Source: Methylococcales bacterium (GTDB lineage Bacteria > Pseudomonadota > Gammaproteobacteria > Methylococcales > Methylomonadaceae). From it: a stretch of 50,410 nucleotides of DNA. Position numbers and translations under genes: made by a program. The notes beneath the pieces are model-generated. The model had not been told where the DNA came from and ran no database searches. It saw only the letters and a list, made by a program, of their open reading frames with translations. The DNA lies in assembly GCA_028712795.1 (NCBI GenBank), contig JAQTPT010000026.1, positions 1-50,410 on the forward strand, read 5' to 3'. Within the stretch, counting starts at the first letter, position 1. Every line of letters starts with the position of its first letter. Below are positions 26,206 through 36,080 of this stretch, one piece after another.

Positions 26206-26970
26206 ATGTCTTTTATTCTAAATGCCCTACGTAAATCGGAACAGGAAAGACAAGCTCTCCAGCCTGAAACCGTAACTGACAGAATTCTTCTCCCTCAGCC
26301 GCAACAAAACCGCGGCAAAACAGCGAAATTTTTTGCTTTTCTTATTATCGGTAATATGTTGATTATTGCCTGTGTTGTCTGGTTTGTCCGAAATAACTCA
26401 ACACCAGCGCCTGACCCAACAGCACAAACTATTTTGAAACCCGTGCCGGCACAAGATACTGCGGTCAAGTCTGAAGCGATTGCTAAATTGATTCAACCGG
26501 AAAAACCCGCGCAAAAAGCAGAGTCCAAAACAACCTCTATCGCAAAATTGATTGAAGCGCAAAAACCGGAACCAGTTCGTTCACCGGTTAAGCCGGTTAT
26601 TACAAAAAAAACGGCTACTGATACTATCAAGCAACCCGCTATTATCAACAAATACGAGCTACCAGTACAAACCCTTCCTGCGATAGCCGCCATTGATAAA
26701 GTTGAACCGAATCCTCCAGAAGCAATACCTGTAAAAAAAGACATCCCCTTTCTAAGCGATCTGCCCTTTGAGTTTCGTCATACGGTCCCGAAATTTACCA
26801 CCAATGTATTTGTCTATTCAAATCATCCTGAAGAAAGTTTTGTCATGATTGATATGGTCAAGTATAAACCGGGGCAGCAAATAAAAGAGGCAATGGTACT
26901 GAAGGAAATTCGCCCTAATAGCTTGGTAGTTGTTTATCAAAATCAGGCATTTCAAATTGAGCGGCCATAA
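26206..26970 (+). CDS. gspB: General secretion pathway protein B
   Basis: The N-terminus 'MSFILNALRKSEQERQ' is the GspB signature and acts as the cytoplasmic contact. A single transmembrane helix follows ('FFAFLIIGNMLIIACVVWFV', about residues 44-63), then a Pro/Lys-rich spacer with an internal duplication ('AIAKLIQPEKPAQKAE' and 'SIAKLIEAQKPEP'). The C-terminal HR-type domain 'VFVYSNHPEESFVMIDMVKY' with 'NSLVVVYQNQAFQI' completes it. It forms an inner-membrane complex with GspA that reaches through the peptidoglycan. It starts 2 bp after the gspA stop and is clearly co-transcribed. Confidence 0.9.
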   Translation: MSFILNALRKSEQERQALQPETVTDRILLPQPQQNRGKTAKFFAFLIIGNMLIIACVVWFVRNNSTPAPDPTAQTILKPVPAQDTAVKSEAIAKLIQPEKPAQKAESKTTSIAKLIEAQKPEPVRSPVKPVITKKTATDTIKQPAIINKYELPVQTLPAIAAIDKVEPNPPEAIPVKKDIPFLSDLPFEFRHTVPKFTTNVFVYSNHPEESFVMIDMVKYKPGQQIKEAMVLKEIRPNSLVVVYQNQAFQIERP

Positions 26971-27721
26971 AACTCGAGGTTCGGCCCAATTTTTAATCCA
27001 TATTTTACAATCAGCCTATAAGGAGCGGTTGACTTTTCGCGTCGTAACAAGTGAATGAATTGGTCGTACTAAGTAAACGTTCAAATTTTTGAAACGATTC
27101 ATAGGCTGAGAACGGAATCCATTCATATTTAATTTTTCGCCAGAGGATAAAAGGAAGAACTTCTCCGCTGGAATCTTGAAAACGGATGGATTCGACGTAA
27201 ATATAAAATCAGCGGCTGGAAAAGCACGTTGATAGTGGTTAATACGGTGGGCCGCCTCGCAGAGGCGGCGTTTCATCATCCGGATCTGACCGTTTCTTAT
27301 GCCTTAGTGATTGTAAGCAAGTGAAGCACGCAGCAAAAGGGATAGCCAACAAGGGTTTTGAACTGGCGCATAAGATTGAGGAGGTCATTATGTGGAAACC
27401 CGGTAAAGAAGGCGGCGCATTGGAAGCCACACCCGATGACCCGCGTTTTATTTAAATACATCAGATATGATTAAATTCCGGACCAAATGAAGCTTGGACG
27501 AATGCAGTGTTGATGAATCCTGAGTTGTTGCATCTGCTCCTGGGATGGCTTTATGCTTTTTGAGTATTTGAGGCAGAGCCTTTAAATTTCATTTAAATTG
27601 AATAACCAGTTGTAATTTAGTTGCTGGACTTTCGGCTAAAAGATAAGCACTTGAGATTATCGCAGTAAAAACGAATATTCTCCTTTGCTGCCAAATTTGA
27701 CCCTGAAAATAGAAGGCTATC
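26971..27721. other. 750-bp region with hairpin and a small-frame relic
   Basis: No full gene was seen. At 27251-27269 GCCGCCTC and GAGGCGGC form a perfect 8-bp stem with a 3-nt loop; only a short T run follows, so it is a weak terminator candidate. A 54-residue plus-strand frame (27291-27455) looks like the C-terminus of an unrecognised protein. A minus-strand frame at 27016-27279 shows no family resemblance. Confidence 0.4.
27390..27455 (+). CDS. Possible 21-residue peptide with strong Shine-Dalgarno
   Basis: AGGAGGT lies 5-6 bases before an ATG that opens a 21-codon frame ('MWKPGKEGGALEATPDDPRF'). The same frame is open 33 codons further upstream, so it could equally be the tail of a lost larger gene with a chance ribosome site. 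No family was recognised. Confidence 0.25.
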   Translation: MWKPGKEGGALEATPDDPRFI

Positions 27722-30061
27722 ATGAAACAGATGACTTATCAGGAAAACTGGCCCGATATCAATATCGGGCTTTATAATCGTTCGGTAAAACTGTTCAGCG
27801 CCGTCAAACATATACTGAGCGTTAAGCTTGAACTGTATGCCGACACGCAAGTGCTGCAGGGCGATATTTTCCTGTTTAATCATTTCTCCCGCTTTGAAAC
27901 CTTTATTCCGCAGTTTCTGATTTTCGAGAAAACCGGCGCTTACAGTTGCGCGATCGCCTCGGGCGAATTCTTTGAAGAAGATAATGCCCTGTCGAGATAC
28001 CTCAGCCAGGTCGGCGTGTTCCCCCACGATCATCCACGTTTGTTTGCGATGCTGGCGGGACAAATACTGCGTGGCCGCAAAGTCATCATTTTTCCGGAAG
28101 GCAGTATGGTCAAAGACCATCGGGTGATTGATAAGCACGGCGAATACAGCATCTATTCGCGCATCACCGGCGAACACCGCAAACTACACACCGGACCTGC
28201 GATATTAGGGCAAGGCGTGGAAGCTATAAAAGTGGCGATTCGCCATGCTTTTAAAGAAAACCGGATTGACCGTTTACAACACTGGAAAGAGCAATTGCAT
28301 TTTAACAGTCTCGATGAACTGATGGCGACAGCGCTGAAACCAACGTTGATCGTACCCGCCAACATTACCTTTTATCCTATACGTTCCTCGGAAAACCTGC
28401 TGTTTAAAAGCGTTGAACTTTTTTCGGGCGAATTGAGCCTTCGTCAATCAGAAGAATTGTTAATCGAAGGCAACATCATGCTCAAGAATACGGACATGGA
28501 CATTCGCATGGACAATCCGGTCAACCCTTGCTGTGTTTGGGATTGGCGCACCCATTGGGTGATGGATAAAGTCGCGCCGGGCATACATGTCCTGGACGAT
28601 GTGTTCAAGCTGAAAACCCAATCCAAAAACTGGAAGGAGCATCTGCTGAGCTATTTTTTCGTCAAAAATGCCGAATGCTCACGAAATCAATATATGGAGA
28701 AAATTTACGCCAATGTCACGGTAAACCTGAGCCATCTGGCGTCCACGTTAATCATGAGTTTACTGGGCGCCAAGCGGCAGCGTATCGCAAAAAGCAAGTT
28801 TTACACGGTTTTGTACATTGCCATCAAACACCTGCAAAAGAATCCCGATATACATCTACACCGAAGCCTGTTGAATCCTGACGATTACGGCAATTTGATG
28901 CACGGCGTTAGCGCCCGTTTCGATTATTTTATCTGCGTTGCCAAGGAGGCTGGATTAATCAGTGAACATGGCGAGTGCTATCACTTTTTACCCAAACTTT
29001 GCGAAGACTCTGATTTCGACAGCATCCGCCTGGAAAATCCCATCGCCGTCTATAACAATGAAGCTGCTCCGTTACCGGTTCTTCGCGAAGCGTTAGTAGC
29101 GGCAAATCTTGAATATAACACCATCAGCACCTACCAATTGGCGGCCTGGTATTTTGAGGACGAATTATTGGGGCTGGCCTTTGAGCAGCAAACCTACCGC
29201 ACACGGGGGAGCGGGAGCATGCATCAGCAAGAAACCGCTACTGCTGATCCTGCGCCATTTTTTATTCGCCCCGATCAACCCAATGGCCTGGGGGTTTTAT
29301 TAATTCACGGACTGCTTGCCAGCCCAGCCGAACTAAAAGATTACGGCCATTATTTGGCCAATCAAGGTTTTACCGTGCTCGGCATCCGGCTTAAAGGCCA
29401 CGGCACCTCGCCTCATGCGCTCCGTGATGTTAGTTATGAGCAGTGGTTTGCAAGCGTCCGAAGAGGCTTTAATATTCTTAAAGTCCATTGTCCCAAACTG
29501 TTCGTAATTGGCTTTTCCACCGGAGGCGCGCTGGCGCTGCAATTGGCTGCGGAAAATCATGTTGAAATACTCGGGCTTGCCGTGGCGTCGGTGCCGATAA
29601 AATTCGTTAATCCTGCATTTATGCTGGTGCCGTTACTATACAACACCAACGCTCTGGTGCGTTGGATGTCATCATTGGAAGGCGTCAAACCCTTCATCGA
29701 CAATCCCCCCGAGCATCCCGACATCAACTACCGCAACACACCCGTGCGGGCGCTGTATGAACTGCGTCGCATGATCCAGCACATGGAGGCGCTGTTGCCG
29801 GACATAGAAACACCTTCCCTGGTGCTCTATGCGGATGGAGATCCGGTAGTGTCACCGGAAAGCGCCGAGACCGTTTACAAAAAACTCGGCGCGCCGGACA
29901 AACACCTGCACGCTATAAAAGCCAAGCGGCACGGCATCTTAATGGAAAATATTGGCGGCGCCTGGCCGGTTATTGATGAGTTTTTACAAAAACATCGAGA
30001 TGGCGCGGCCACCGTACATGAAACGCCTCAAGCTAAACCGACACAGGAGACAGCATCATGA
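27722..30061 (+). CDS. PlsC-like acyltransferase fused to alpha/beta-hydrolase
   Basis: The N-terminal part carries a glycerolipid-acyltransferase site: 'LFNHFSRFET' (His 54; the usual HxxxxD aspartate is Glu 59) and 'IIFPEGSMVKDH' (about 122-133). About 250 helical residues follow. The C-terminal domain, from about residue 515, is an esterase/monoacylglycerol-lipase-type hydrolase with 'LLIHGLLASP' (oxyanion loop), nucleophile 'GFSTGG' (Ser 599), 'YADGDPVVS' (Asp near 705-707) and 'AKRHGIL' (His 737). One protein could thus hydrolyse an acyl ester and attach an acyl chain. It is first in the operon and overlaps the thiolase start by ATGA. No membrane helix is obvious. Substrates are inferred only. 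Confidence 0.8.
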   Translation: MKQMTYQENWPDINIGLYNRSVKLFSAVKHILSVKLELYADTQVLQGDIFLFNHFSRFETFIPQFLIFEKTGAYSCAIASGEFFEEDNALSRYLSQVGVFPHDHPRLFAMLAGQILRGRKVIIFPEGSMVKDHRVIDKHGEYSIYSRITGEHRKLHTGPAILGQGVEAIKVAIRHAFKENRIDRLQHWKEQLHFNSLDELMATALKPTLIVPANITFYPIRSSENLLFKSVELFSGELSLRQSEELLIEGNIMLKNTDMDIRMDNPVNPCCVWDWRTHWVMDKVAPGIHVLDDVFKLKTQSKNWKEHLLSYFFVKNAECSRNQYMEKIYANVTVNLSHLASTLIMSLLGAKRQRIAKSKFYTVLYIAIKHLQKNPDIHLHRSLLNPDDYGNLMHGVSARFDYFICVAKEAGLISEHGECYHFLPKLCEDSDFDSIRLENPIAVYNNEAAPLPVLREALVAANLEYNTISTYQLAAWYFEDELLGLAFEQQTYRTRGSGSMHQQETATADPAPFFIRPDQPNGLGVLLIHGLLASPAELKDYGHYLANQGFTVLGIRLKGHGTSPHALRDVSYEQWFASVRRGFNILKVHCPKLFVIGFSTGGALALQLAAENHVEILGLAVASVPIKFVNPAFMLVPLLYNTNALVRWMSSLEGVKPFIDNPPEHPDINYRNTPVRALYELRRMIQHMEALLPDIETPSLVLYADGDPVVSPESAETVYKKLGAPDKHLHAIKAKRHGILMENIGGAWPVIDEFLQKHRDGAATVHETPQAKPTQETAS

Positions 30062-31200
30062 AAAACGTCGTAATCGCAGGCTACGCAAGGTCGCCGTTTA
30101 CCCCTGTGCACAAAGGCGCATTGGCCGGCGTCAGGCCGGACGATTTGGCCGCTCAGGTGGTCAAGGCGCTGGTTCATAAAAGCGGCATCAATCCGGATGA
30201 TATTGAGGATTTGATTTTGGGTTGCGCCTTTCCGGAGGGCGAGCAGGGTCTTAATCTGGCGCGGCTGGTCGTGCATTTGGCTCAGCTTCCTGTCAGCATT
30301 GCCGGGGCCACCGTTAACCGCTTCTGCGGCTCCTCAATGCAGGCGATACACATGGCCGCCGGAGCGATTCAAATGAACGCCGGCGATGCGTTTATCTGCG
30401 CAGGCGTCGAGTCGATGAGCCGGGTGCCGATGGGGGGCTTCAATATGCTGCCCCACCCGGAGCTTTACCGGAATTACCCGCAAGCTTATATCGGTATGGG
30501 CGAAACGGCGGAAAACCTGGCGCTTAAATACCATATTTCCCGCACGGAACAGGAATCTTTCTCCCTGGACAGCCAACGCAAAGCATACACAGCCCAGCAG
30601 CGAGGCTTGCTGTCTGATGAGATTATCCCGATTGCCACACCTAGCGGAGAACGCATCGACCGGGACGGTTGTTTGCGCCCGGAATCCACCGCCGAGGCAA
30701 TGGCGGAACTCAAACCCGCGTTTTTGGCAAACGGCAGCGTCACCGCCGCCACGTCCTCGCCTTTGACCGATGGCGCGGCGGCGGTGCTGGTGTGCAGCGA
30801 AGCCTACGCCGATGCGCACGGCCTGGCTAAGCTGGCGCGCATCAAGTCCATAGCCGTATCCGCCTGTCTGCCGGAAATTATGGGCATAGGTCCTGTCGCG
30901 GCAACACAAAAGGCCTTGCGCAGGGCAGGGCTGAGCCTGACCGACATCGACATCGTTGAGCTGAACGAGGCTTTTGCCGCCCAGTCGCTTGCTGTATTGA
31001 AGGAGTTGCCCATTGCTCCGGAAAAGCTGAATCTCGACGGCGGCGCGATCGCTCTGGGCCATCCTTTGGGAGCGACCGGCGCCCGTATCACCGGCAAGGC
31101 GGCAAGTCTCCTGAAGCGTGAAAACAAGCAATTCGCACTGGCGACGCAATGCATCGGCGGCGGCCAGGGCATTGCGACCATTCTGGAGGCCGTGTCATGA
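30058..31200 (+). CDS. fadA: Acetyl-CoA acyltransferase (thiolase), beta-oxidation
   Basis: It cleaves 3-ketoacyl-CoA to acetyl-CoA and a shortened acyl-CoA, the last step of beta-oxidation. The active-site residues of thiolases are all present: the nucleophilic Cys 90 in 'VNRFCGSSMQ', 'GHPLGATGARI' (His 335) and 'QCIGGGQG' (Cys 365), and 'ESMSRVPMGG' in the loop domain. The length of 380 is slightly shorter than usual. GGAG precedes the ATG, which overlaps the upstream stop; its own stop overlaps the next ATG. fadA is used because of the partner genes; the sequence alone allows other degradative thiolases. Confidence 0.85.
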   Translation: MKNVVIAGYARSPFTPVHKGALAGVRPDDLAAQVVKALVHKSGINPDDIEDLILGCAFPEGEQGLNLARLVVHLAQLPVSIAGATVNRFCGSSMQAIHMAAGAIQMNAGDAFICAGVESMSRVPMGGFNMLPHPELYRNYPQAYIGMGETAENLALKYHISRTEQESFSLDSQRKAYTAQQRGLLSDEIIPIATPSGERIDRDGCLRPESTAEAMAELKPAFLANGSVTAATSSPLTDGAAAVLVCSEAYADAHGLAKLARIKSIAVSACLPEIMGIGPVAATQKALRRAGLSLTDIDIVELNEAFAAQSLAVLKELPIAPEKLNLDGGAIALGHPLGATGARITGKAASLLKRENKQFALATQCIGGGQGIATILEAVS

Positions 31201-33509
31201 ACATTGAAAAAGTCGCCGTCATCGGCGCAGGCGTAATGGGCGCAAGCATCGCCGCACATTTCGCCAATGCCGGCATTCCGGTCGATTTGCTGGATGTGGT
31301 TCCCAAACAAAGCGTCAACCGCAATGCGATAGCGGAAGGCGCAATTGCGAAACTGTTGAAAGCCGAGCCGCAAGCTTTTATGCACCCGAACAATGCGCGT
31401 CTGCTTACGCCCGGCAATATTGAAGATGATTTGGGCAAATTGACGCAGGCAGACTGGGTTATTGAGGCTGTTGTCGAAAATCCGGCCATTAAACAAGCGC
31501 TGTACCAACAACTTGCCGCCGTCTGCCGCCCTGACACCCTGGTTTCCTCTAATACTTCCACGCTGCCGTTAAGCCTGCTGACCCGGAATCAACCGGACAG
31601 TTTCAAGCGGCGTTTTTTGATTACCCACTTTTTCAATCCGCCGCGCTACATGCGTCTGCTGGAGTTGGTTGCGCAGCCCGAATTTGACGCAGGATTGCTT
31701 AATACCATCACCACCTTCGCCGATATTAAGCTGGGCAAAGGCTGCGTGCTGTGCAACGACACGCCGGGGTTTATCGCCAACCGCATCGGCACCTTCTGGA
31801 TACAGTCGGCCTTGCTTGAAGCCATCGCCATGAATCTGACGGTGGAACAGTGCGATGCAGCCATGAGCCTGTTCGGCATCCCGAAAACAGGCGTGTTCGG
31901 TTTGCTGGATCTGGTCGGTCTGGATTTGATGCCGCACATTCTGGCAAGTTTTAAGCAAACGTTGCCGCCTGATGATCATTTAAGCGCTATTGCCGTTGTT
32001 CCACCTCTGTTGCATAACATGATTACAGGCGGTTATACCGGCCGGAAAGGGCAGGGCGGCTTCTATCGGCTGCAATCCGGCGCTGGCCATACGGTTAAAG
32101 AAGCGATGGATTTGCAAAGCGGAGAATACCGCCCCGGCGAAAAATTTCAGATCAAGGATGTATCCCATCAACCTGACGATCTGCGGACATTTTTAACCGG
32201 TAGCGATGCGCTCAACCGCTACACCTGGCGAGTGTTATCAGGAACCCTGCATTACACCGCCGGTTTAATCCCCGAAATTGCCGCAGACATCGTCGCCGTT
32301 GATACCGCGATGCGCCTTGGCTACAACTGGCGTTACGGCCCGTTTGAATTGCTGGATCATTTAGGTGTTGACTGGTTCGTCGAGCAATTGACGCGGGAAC
32401 AGCGTTCTGTTCCCGGACTATTGGCGACCCGTCACGACCTGTATCGAGTGGATAAGGCAGAGCTGCAATTTAGAGACAAGTCTGACCGTTATCATCCGCT
32501 GCAACGCCAGGAAGGCGTGTTACTGTTGAGCGATGTTAAACGACGAGGTCCGCCGTTGCTGGAAAACGCATCGGCCAGCCTTTGGGACATCGGCGATGGT
32601 ATTGTCTGCCTGGAGTTCCACAGTAAAATGAATACCCTGGATCCGGACAATTTGGGACTGATTCAACAAAGCATCGAGACTGTCAAACAGGGCTACAAAG
32701 GACTGGTAATTTACAACGAAGGGGAGCATTTCTCGACAGGAGTCAATCTGACGCTGCTGGTGCCTGCCATTATCCAGCAGGACCGGGAGACGATTAAATC
32801 CATCGTCAGGCTCGGGCAGCAAACCTACCGGGCGCTCAAATACGCGCCGTTTCCCGTGGTCGGTGCGCCTTCCGGATTAGCGCTGGGCGGCGGTTGTGAA
32901 ATTCTGCTGCACTGCGACGCTATTCAGGCGCATGCCGAACTTTATACCGGCCTGGTGGAAGTGGGCGTGGGTCTGGTGCCGGGCTGGGGAGGCTGTAAGG
33001 AACTGCTGCGGCGCTGGCAGGCGTTCCCAAAACGTCCCGGCGGGCCGATGCCGTTTATCGCTAAAACCTTTGAAATCATAGGCCTTGCCAAGGTGTCCCA
33101 ATCAGCTCAGGAAGCCCGTGAATTATTGTTTTTGTCAAAAAATGACGACATCACAATGAACAAAAACCGGCTTTTGGCCGATGCCAAAGCCCGCGCGTTG
33201 GCGTTAGTTGCTGATTATCAGCCGCCGGAGCCTGCCGTCTATGCCTTGCCGGGCGCATCGGCACAGGCAGCTTTGGAGATTGCCGCGCGTAATCTGTTCT
33301 TAGCTGGCAAGGCGAGTGCATACGATTTGGAAATTTCCCGGCAACTGGCGCAAGTGTTAAGCGGCGGCGGCACCGATATAACCCGGCTTTTGACCGAACA
33401 GGATATCCTGGATTTGGAACTGGAAGCCATTTTAACGCTGGTGCAACAACCGGGTACGCTGGCAAGGCTGGAACATACGCTTAAGACCGGTAAACCGCTC
33501 AGAAACTAA
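31197..33509 (+). CDS. 3-hydroxyacyl-CoA dehydrogenase / enoyl-CoA hydratase, HAD-first order
   Basis: It performs the middle two steps of beta-oxidation. The N-terminal NAD-binding motif is 'VAVIGAGVMGASIAAHFANAG' in two parts around residue 10; the dehydrogenase His lies in 'ITHFFNPPRYMRL'. 'GCVLCNDTPGFIANRIG' precedes the 3HCDH C-terminal domains. The hydratase part is C-terminal: 'GEHFSTGVNL', 'SGLALGGGCEILLH' and 'GLVEVGVGLVPGWGG' with both catalytic Glu. This domain order is the reverse of E. coli FadB and matches FadN-type proteins. The ATG at 31197 overlaps the thiolase stop; an upstream ATG would add 16 residues before the NAD motif. Confidence 0.88.
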   Translation: MNIEKVAVIGAGVMGASIAAHFANAGIPVDLLDVVPKQSVNRNAIAEGAIAKLLKAEPQAFMHPNNARLLTPGNIEDDLGKLTQADWVIEAVVENPAIKQALYQQLAAVCRPDTLVSSNTSTLPLSLLTRNQPDSFKRRFLITHFFNPPRYMRLLELVAQPEFDAGLLNTITTFADIKLGKGCVLCNDTPGFIANRIGTFWIQSALLEAIAMNLTVEQCDAAMSLFGIPKTGVFGLLDLVGLDLMPHILASFKQTLPPDDHLSAIAVVPPLLHNMITGGYTGRKGQGGFYRLQSGAGHTVKEAMDLQSGEYRPGEKFQIKDVSHQPDDLRTFLTGSDALNRYTWRVLSGTLHYTAGLIPEIAADIVAVDTAMRLGYNWRYGPFELLDHLGVDWFVEQLTREQRSVPGLLATRHDLYRVDKAELQFRDKSDRYHPLQRQEGVLLLSDVKRRGPPLLENASASLWDIGDGIVCLEFHSKMNTLDPDNLGLIQQSIETVKQGYKGLVIYNEGEHFSTGVNLTLLVPAIIQQDRETIKSIVRLGQQTYRALKYAPFPVVGAPSGLALGGGCEILLHCDAIQAHAELYTGLVEVGVGLVPGWGGCKELLRRWQAFPKRPGGPMPFIAKTFEIIGLAKVSQSAQEARELLFLSKNDDITMNKNRLLADAKARALALVADYQPPEPAVYALPGASAQAALEIAARNLFLAGKASAYDLEISRQLAQVLSGGGTDITRLLTEQDILDLELEAILTLVQQPGTLARLEHTLKTGKPLRN

Positions 33510-33541
33510 AAACGGCATCCCAACAAATCCTGGAGCATCCC

Positions 33542-35839
33542 ATGTCGAAATTAATCTTGATGTCCGTGACCGTTTTAGCCGGAATCATCGTTTTGAGCGT
33601 GCCGAAAATACGGCGCAATTTGTTGACCCGTCCGCTGTTCAAAAAAATGCGCCGCGCCTTGCCGCCGATGTCGCAAACCGAACGCGAAGCGCTGGAGGCA
33701 GGCAATACCTGGTGGGATGCCGAATTATTCAAAGGCAAACCCGATTGGCGCAAGCTCAAAAACCTGTCCGCCGCGCATTTAACCGGAGAAGAACAAGCCT
33801 ATCTTGACGGCCCGGTGGAAATCTTGTGCAGCATGCTGAATGACTGGGAGATAACCCATACGCTTCAGGATTTACCGCCGGAAGTCTGGGATTATATCAA
33901 GCAGCAAAAATTCTGCGGCATTATCATTCCCAGGCGCTATGGCGGCCTGGAGTTTTCCGAATTCGCTCATTCCCAGGTGGTCATGAAAATCGCCAGCCGC
34001 TGCATCACGGCGGCAGTCACGGTGATGGTGCCCAATTCCTTGGGTCCTGCCAAGTTGCTGCTGGCCTACGGCACCGGACAGCAAAAAGACCACTATCTGC
34101 CGCGTCTGGCCGCGGGTGAAGAAATTCCCGCTTTCGCCCTGACCGGGCCACAGGCAGGCAGCGATGCCGGCGCCATGCCGGATACCGGCGTGGTCTGTTA
34201 CGGAAGTTTCGAGGGGCAGGAGAGACTGCTCATTCGCCTGAACTGGGAAAAACGCTATATCACCCTGGGGCCGGTGGCGACGGTATTGGGGCTTGCATTT
34301 AAATTGTACGATCCCGAACATTTGCTGGGTGAACAAGAGGACATTGGCATCACTCTGGCGCTGATTCCAACCAATACGGCGGGAGTTTCAATCGGCAGGC
34401 GTCATTTTCCGCTGGATTCGGCTTTTCAGAACGGCCCGAACTGGGGTAAGGATGTAGTCATCCCGGTCGACTGGATTATCGGCGGGGCGGTGCAAGCCGG
34501 CAAGGGCTGGAAAATGCTGATGCAATGTCTTGCCACCGGCCGCGCTATTTCGTTGCCCGCGCTTAGCGTCGGCGCTGCCAAATTTATCTGCCGCAACACG
34601 GGCGCTTACGCCCGCATTCGCACCCAGTTCAATTTGCCGATCGGCGCTTTCGAAGGCATTGAAGAAGCGTTGGCGCGTATGGCCGGCACGACTTATTTAA
34701 TGGACGCGGCGCGCCAGGTTACCTGTGCGGCGCTGGACGACGGCCAAAAACCGGCCGTGATTTCGGCGATTCTGAAATATCAATTGACCGAAGACATGCG
34801 CTGCGTCATCAACGACGGCATGGATATTCAGGGGGGTTCCGGCATCTGCCTGGGGCCGTCCAATTTTATCGGCCGCCTGTACCAGATCATCCCCGTCGCC
34901 ATTACTGTGGAAGGCGCGAATATTTTGACCCGCACCCTGATGATTTTCGGCCAGGGCGCGGTGCGCTGCCATCCCTTTATCCAAAGTGAAATGAGCGCCT
35001 TGAACGAAGCCAACCCGGCACAGGCGTTACGGCAATTCGATGTGATCTTGTGGCGGCATATCCGCTTTTTTCTGAACAATCTGGCTCGGGGTTTCTGGTT
35101 CGGCCTGGGCGGGGCGAAGCTGACGCGGACACCCGGCGATAAAAACACGAGACGCTATTACCGGCAACTGTTGCGCCTTAGCACCGGTTTTGCGCTGACC
35201 GCCGATTTCGCCTTGCTGACGCTGGGCGGCCAGCTCAAACGCAAGGAAAGAATCTCCGGACGCTTTGCCGACGTGCTCAGCCATCTTTATCTGTGCTCTT
35301 GCGCGCTCAAACACTTTGAAAACCAGGGCTCGCTAACGGATGACCTGCCGCTGCTGCATTGGGCTTGTCAGTACAGCCTGCACCGCGCCCAGCAATCCCT
35401 GTTGGCCGTGTTCAGGCTGCTGCCATTCCGCATACCGGCACTATTATTGCAAGCCGCGCTGTTTCCGTTGGGCAAACCCTGTGCGCCGCCGCAGGACCGG
35501 CTGGTTGGACAATTGGCGCAATTGCTCTTGCACGATAATCCAGCCCGCGACCGTTTGACTGATGGCATTTATATCAACGAAAAACAGGAAGACTCCACAG
35601 GCAGAATCGAACTTGCATTCAAAGCCGTATTGCAAGCCGCTCCCATCGAAACAAAACTGCGTAATGCCCAAAAGCAGGGCCTGTTGAGCAAAGGCGCTTT
35701 AAGGGACGTGCTGCAGGAGGCAGTGAAGACAGATATTATCACCGGGGCCGAAGCCGGCTTAATCAGCCAGGCCGAACAAGCCCGTCTGCTCGCGATAAGC
35801 GTCGATGATTTTACGCCCAGGCAATTAACCGGCGGCTGA
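33542..35839 (+). CDS. fadE: Acyl-CoA dehydrogenase, FadE type
   Basis: It oxidises acyl-CoA to enoyl-CoA with FAD, the first step of beta-oxidation. The N-terminus has a hydrophobic anchor ('LILMSVTVLAGIIVLSV'), as in membrane-associated FadE. Family blocks are 'CGIIIPRRYGGLEFS', 'FALTGPQAGSDAG' (FAD/substrate), 'DMRCVINDGMDIQGGSGIC' and 'AITVEGANILTRTLMIFGQG' (catalytic Glu region). The C-terminal DUF1974 part reaches 765 residues, somewhat shorter than E. coli FadE (about 814). CTGGAG precedes the ATG, 32 bp after the hydratase gene. It is last in the lipid operon; no acyl-CoA synthetase is present. Confidence 0.9.
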   Translation: MSKLILMSVTVLAGIIVLSVPKIRRNLLTRPLFKKMRRALPPMSQTEREALEAGNTWWDAELFKGKPDWRKLKNLSAAHLTGEEQAYLDGPVEILCSMLNDWEITHTLQDLPPEVWDYIKQQKFCGIIIPRRYGGLEFSEFAHSQVVMKIASRCITAAVTVMVPNSLGPAKLLLAYGTGQQKDHYLPRLAAGEEIPAFALTGPQAGSDAGAMPDTGVVCYGSFEGQERLLIRLNWEKRYITLGPVATVLGLAFKLYDPEHLLGEQEDIGITLALIPTNTAGVSIGRRHFPLDSAFQNGPNWGKDVVIPVDWIIGGAVQAGKGWKMLMQCLATGRAISLPALSVGAAKFICRNTGAYARIRTQFNLPIGAFEGIEEALARMAGTTYLMDAARQVTCAALDDGQKPAVISAILKYQLTEDMRCVINDGMDIQGGSGICLGPSNFIGRLYQIIPVAITVEGANILTRTLMIFGQGAVRCHPFIQSEMSALNEANPAQALRQFDVILWRHIRFFLNNLARGFWFGLGGAKLTRTPGDKNTRRYYRQLLRLSTGFALTADFALLTLGGQLKRKERISGRFADVLSHLYLCSCALKHFENQGSLTDDLPLLHWACQYSLHRAQQSLLAVFRLLPFRIPALLLQAALFPLGKPCAPPQDRLVGQLAQLLLHDNPARDRLTDGIYINEKQEDSTGRIELAFKAVLQAAPIETKLRNAQKQGLLSKGALRDVLQEAVKTDIITGAEAGLISQAEQARLLAISVDDFTPRQLTGG

Positions 35840-35852
35840 AAAGCGGGCGGGG

Positions 35853-35979
35853 CTTAATTGTCACAAATCCCGCAGGTTGAAAACAATAAGATAGCTATAA
35901 TTTATGGTAAATTAGGTGCTCTTTTCTGGTAAAAACGGGCAAATTTTCCCGAGCCCCATCTCGAATCGTGTTGATATTT
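35853..35979. repeat. 127-bp direct repeat, copy A
   Basis: It begins CTTAATTGTCACAAATCC and ends near TTGATATTT. It matches the block at 36229-36355 along its whole length with scattered substitutions, including the shared core CTGGTAAAAACGGG. It lies just downstream of fadE. It has no coding potential in common frames. Confidence 0.75.
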
Positions 35980-36080
35980 CAGGGCCAGAGGGTAGAAAGC
36001 CCTTGTCTTTATATAGCCTAAGGCGCTTTTACACGGTGCAAATAATTTCGTCGTCAGCATTTGCTGGGGTGATTAGAAAT

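Noticed and set aside
24350..26970. Part of a full type II secretion cluster
   Set aside because: Only gspA and gspB are seen; the flanks hold transposon relics and a lipid operon, not gspC-N.
27016..27279. Minus-strand 87-codon frame
   Set aside because: No ribosome site, no family resemblance, and it overlaps a hairpin; left as intergenic.
30334..31149. Minus-strand frame of 271 codons
   Set aside because: It is antisense to the thiolase gene with all catalytic motifs; Arg/Gly-rich composition is typical of a shadow frame.
33872..34336. Minus-strand frame of 154 codons
   Set aside because: Shadow of fadE in GC-rich codons; no motif.
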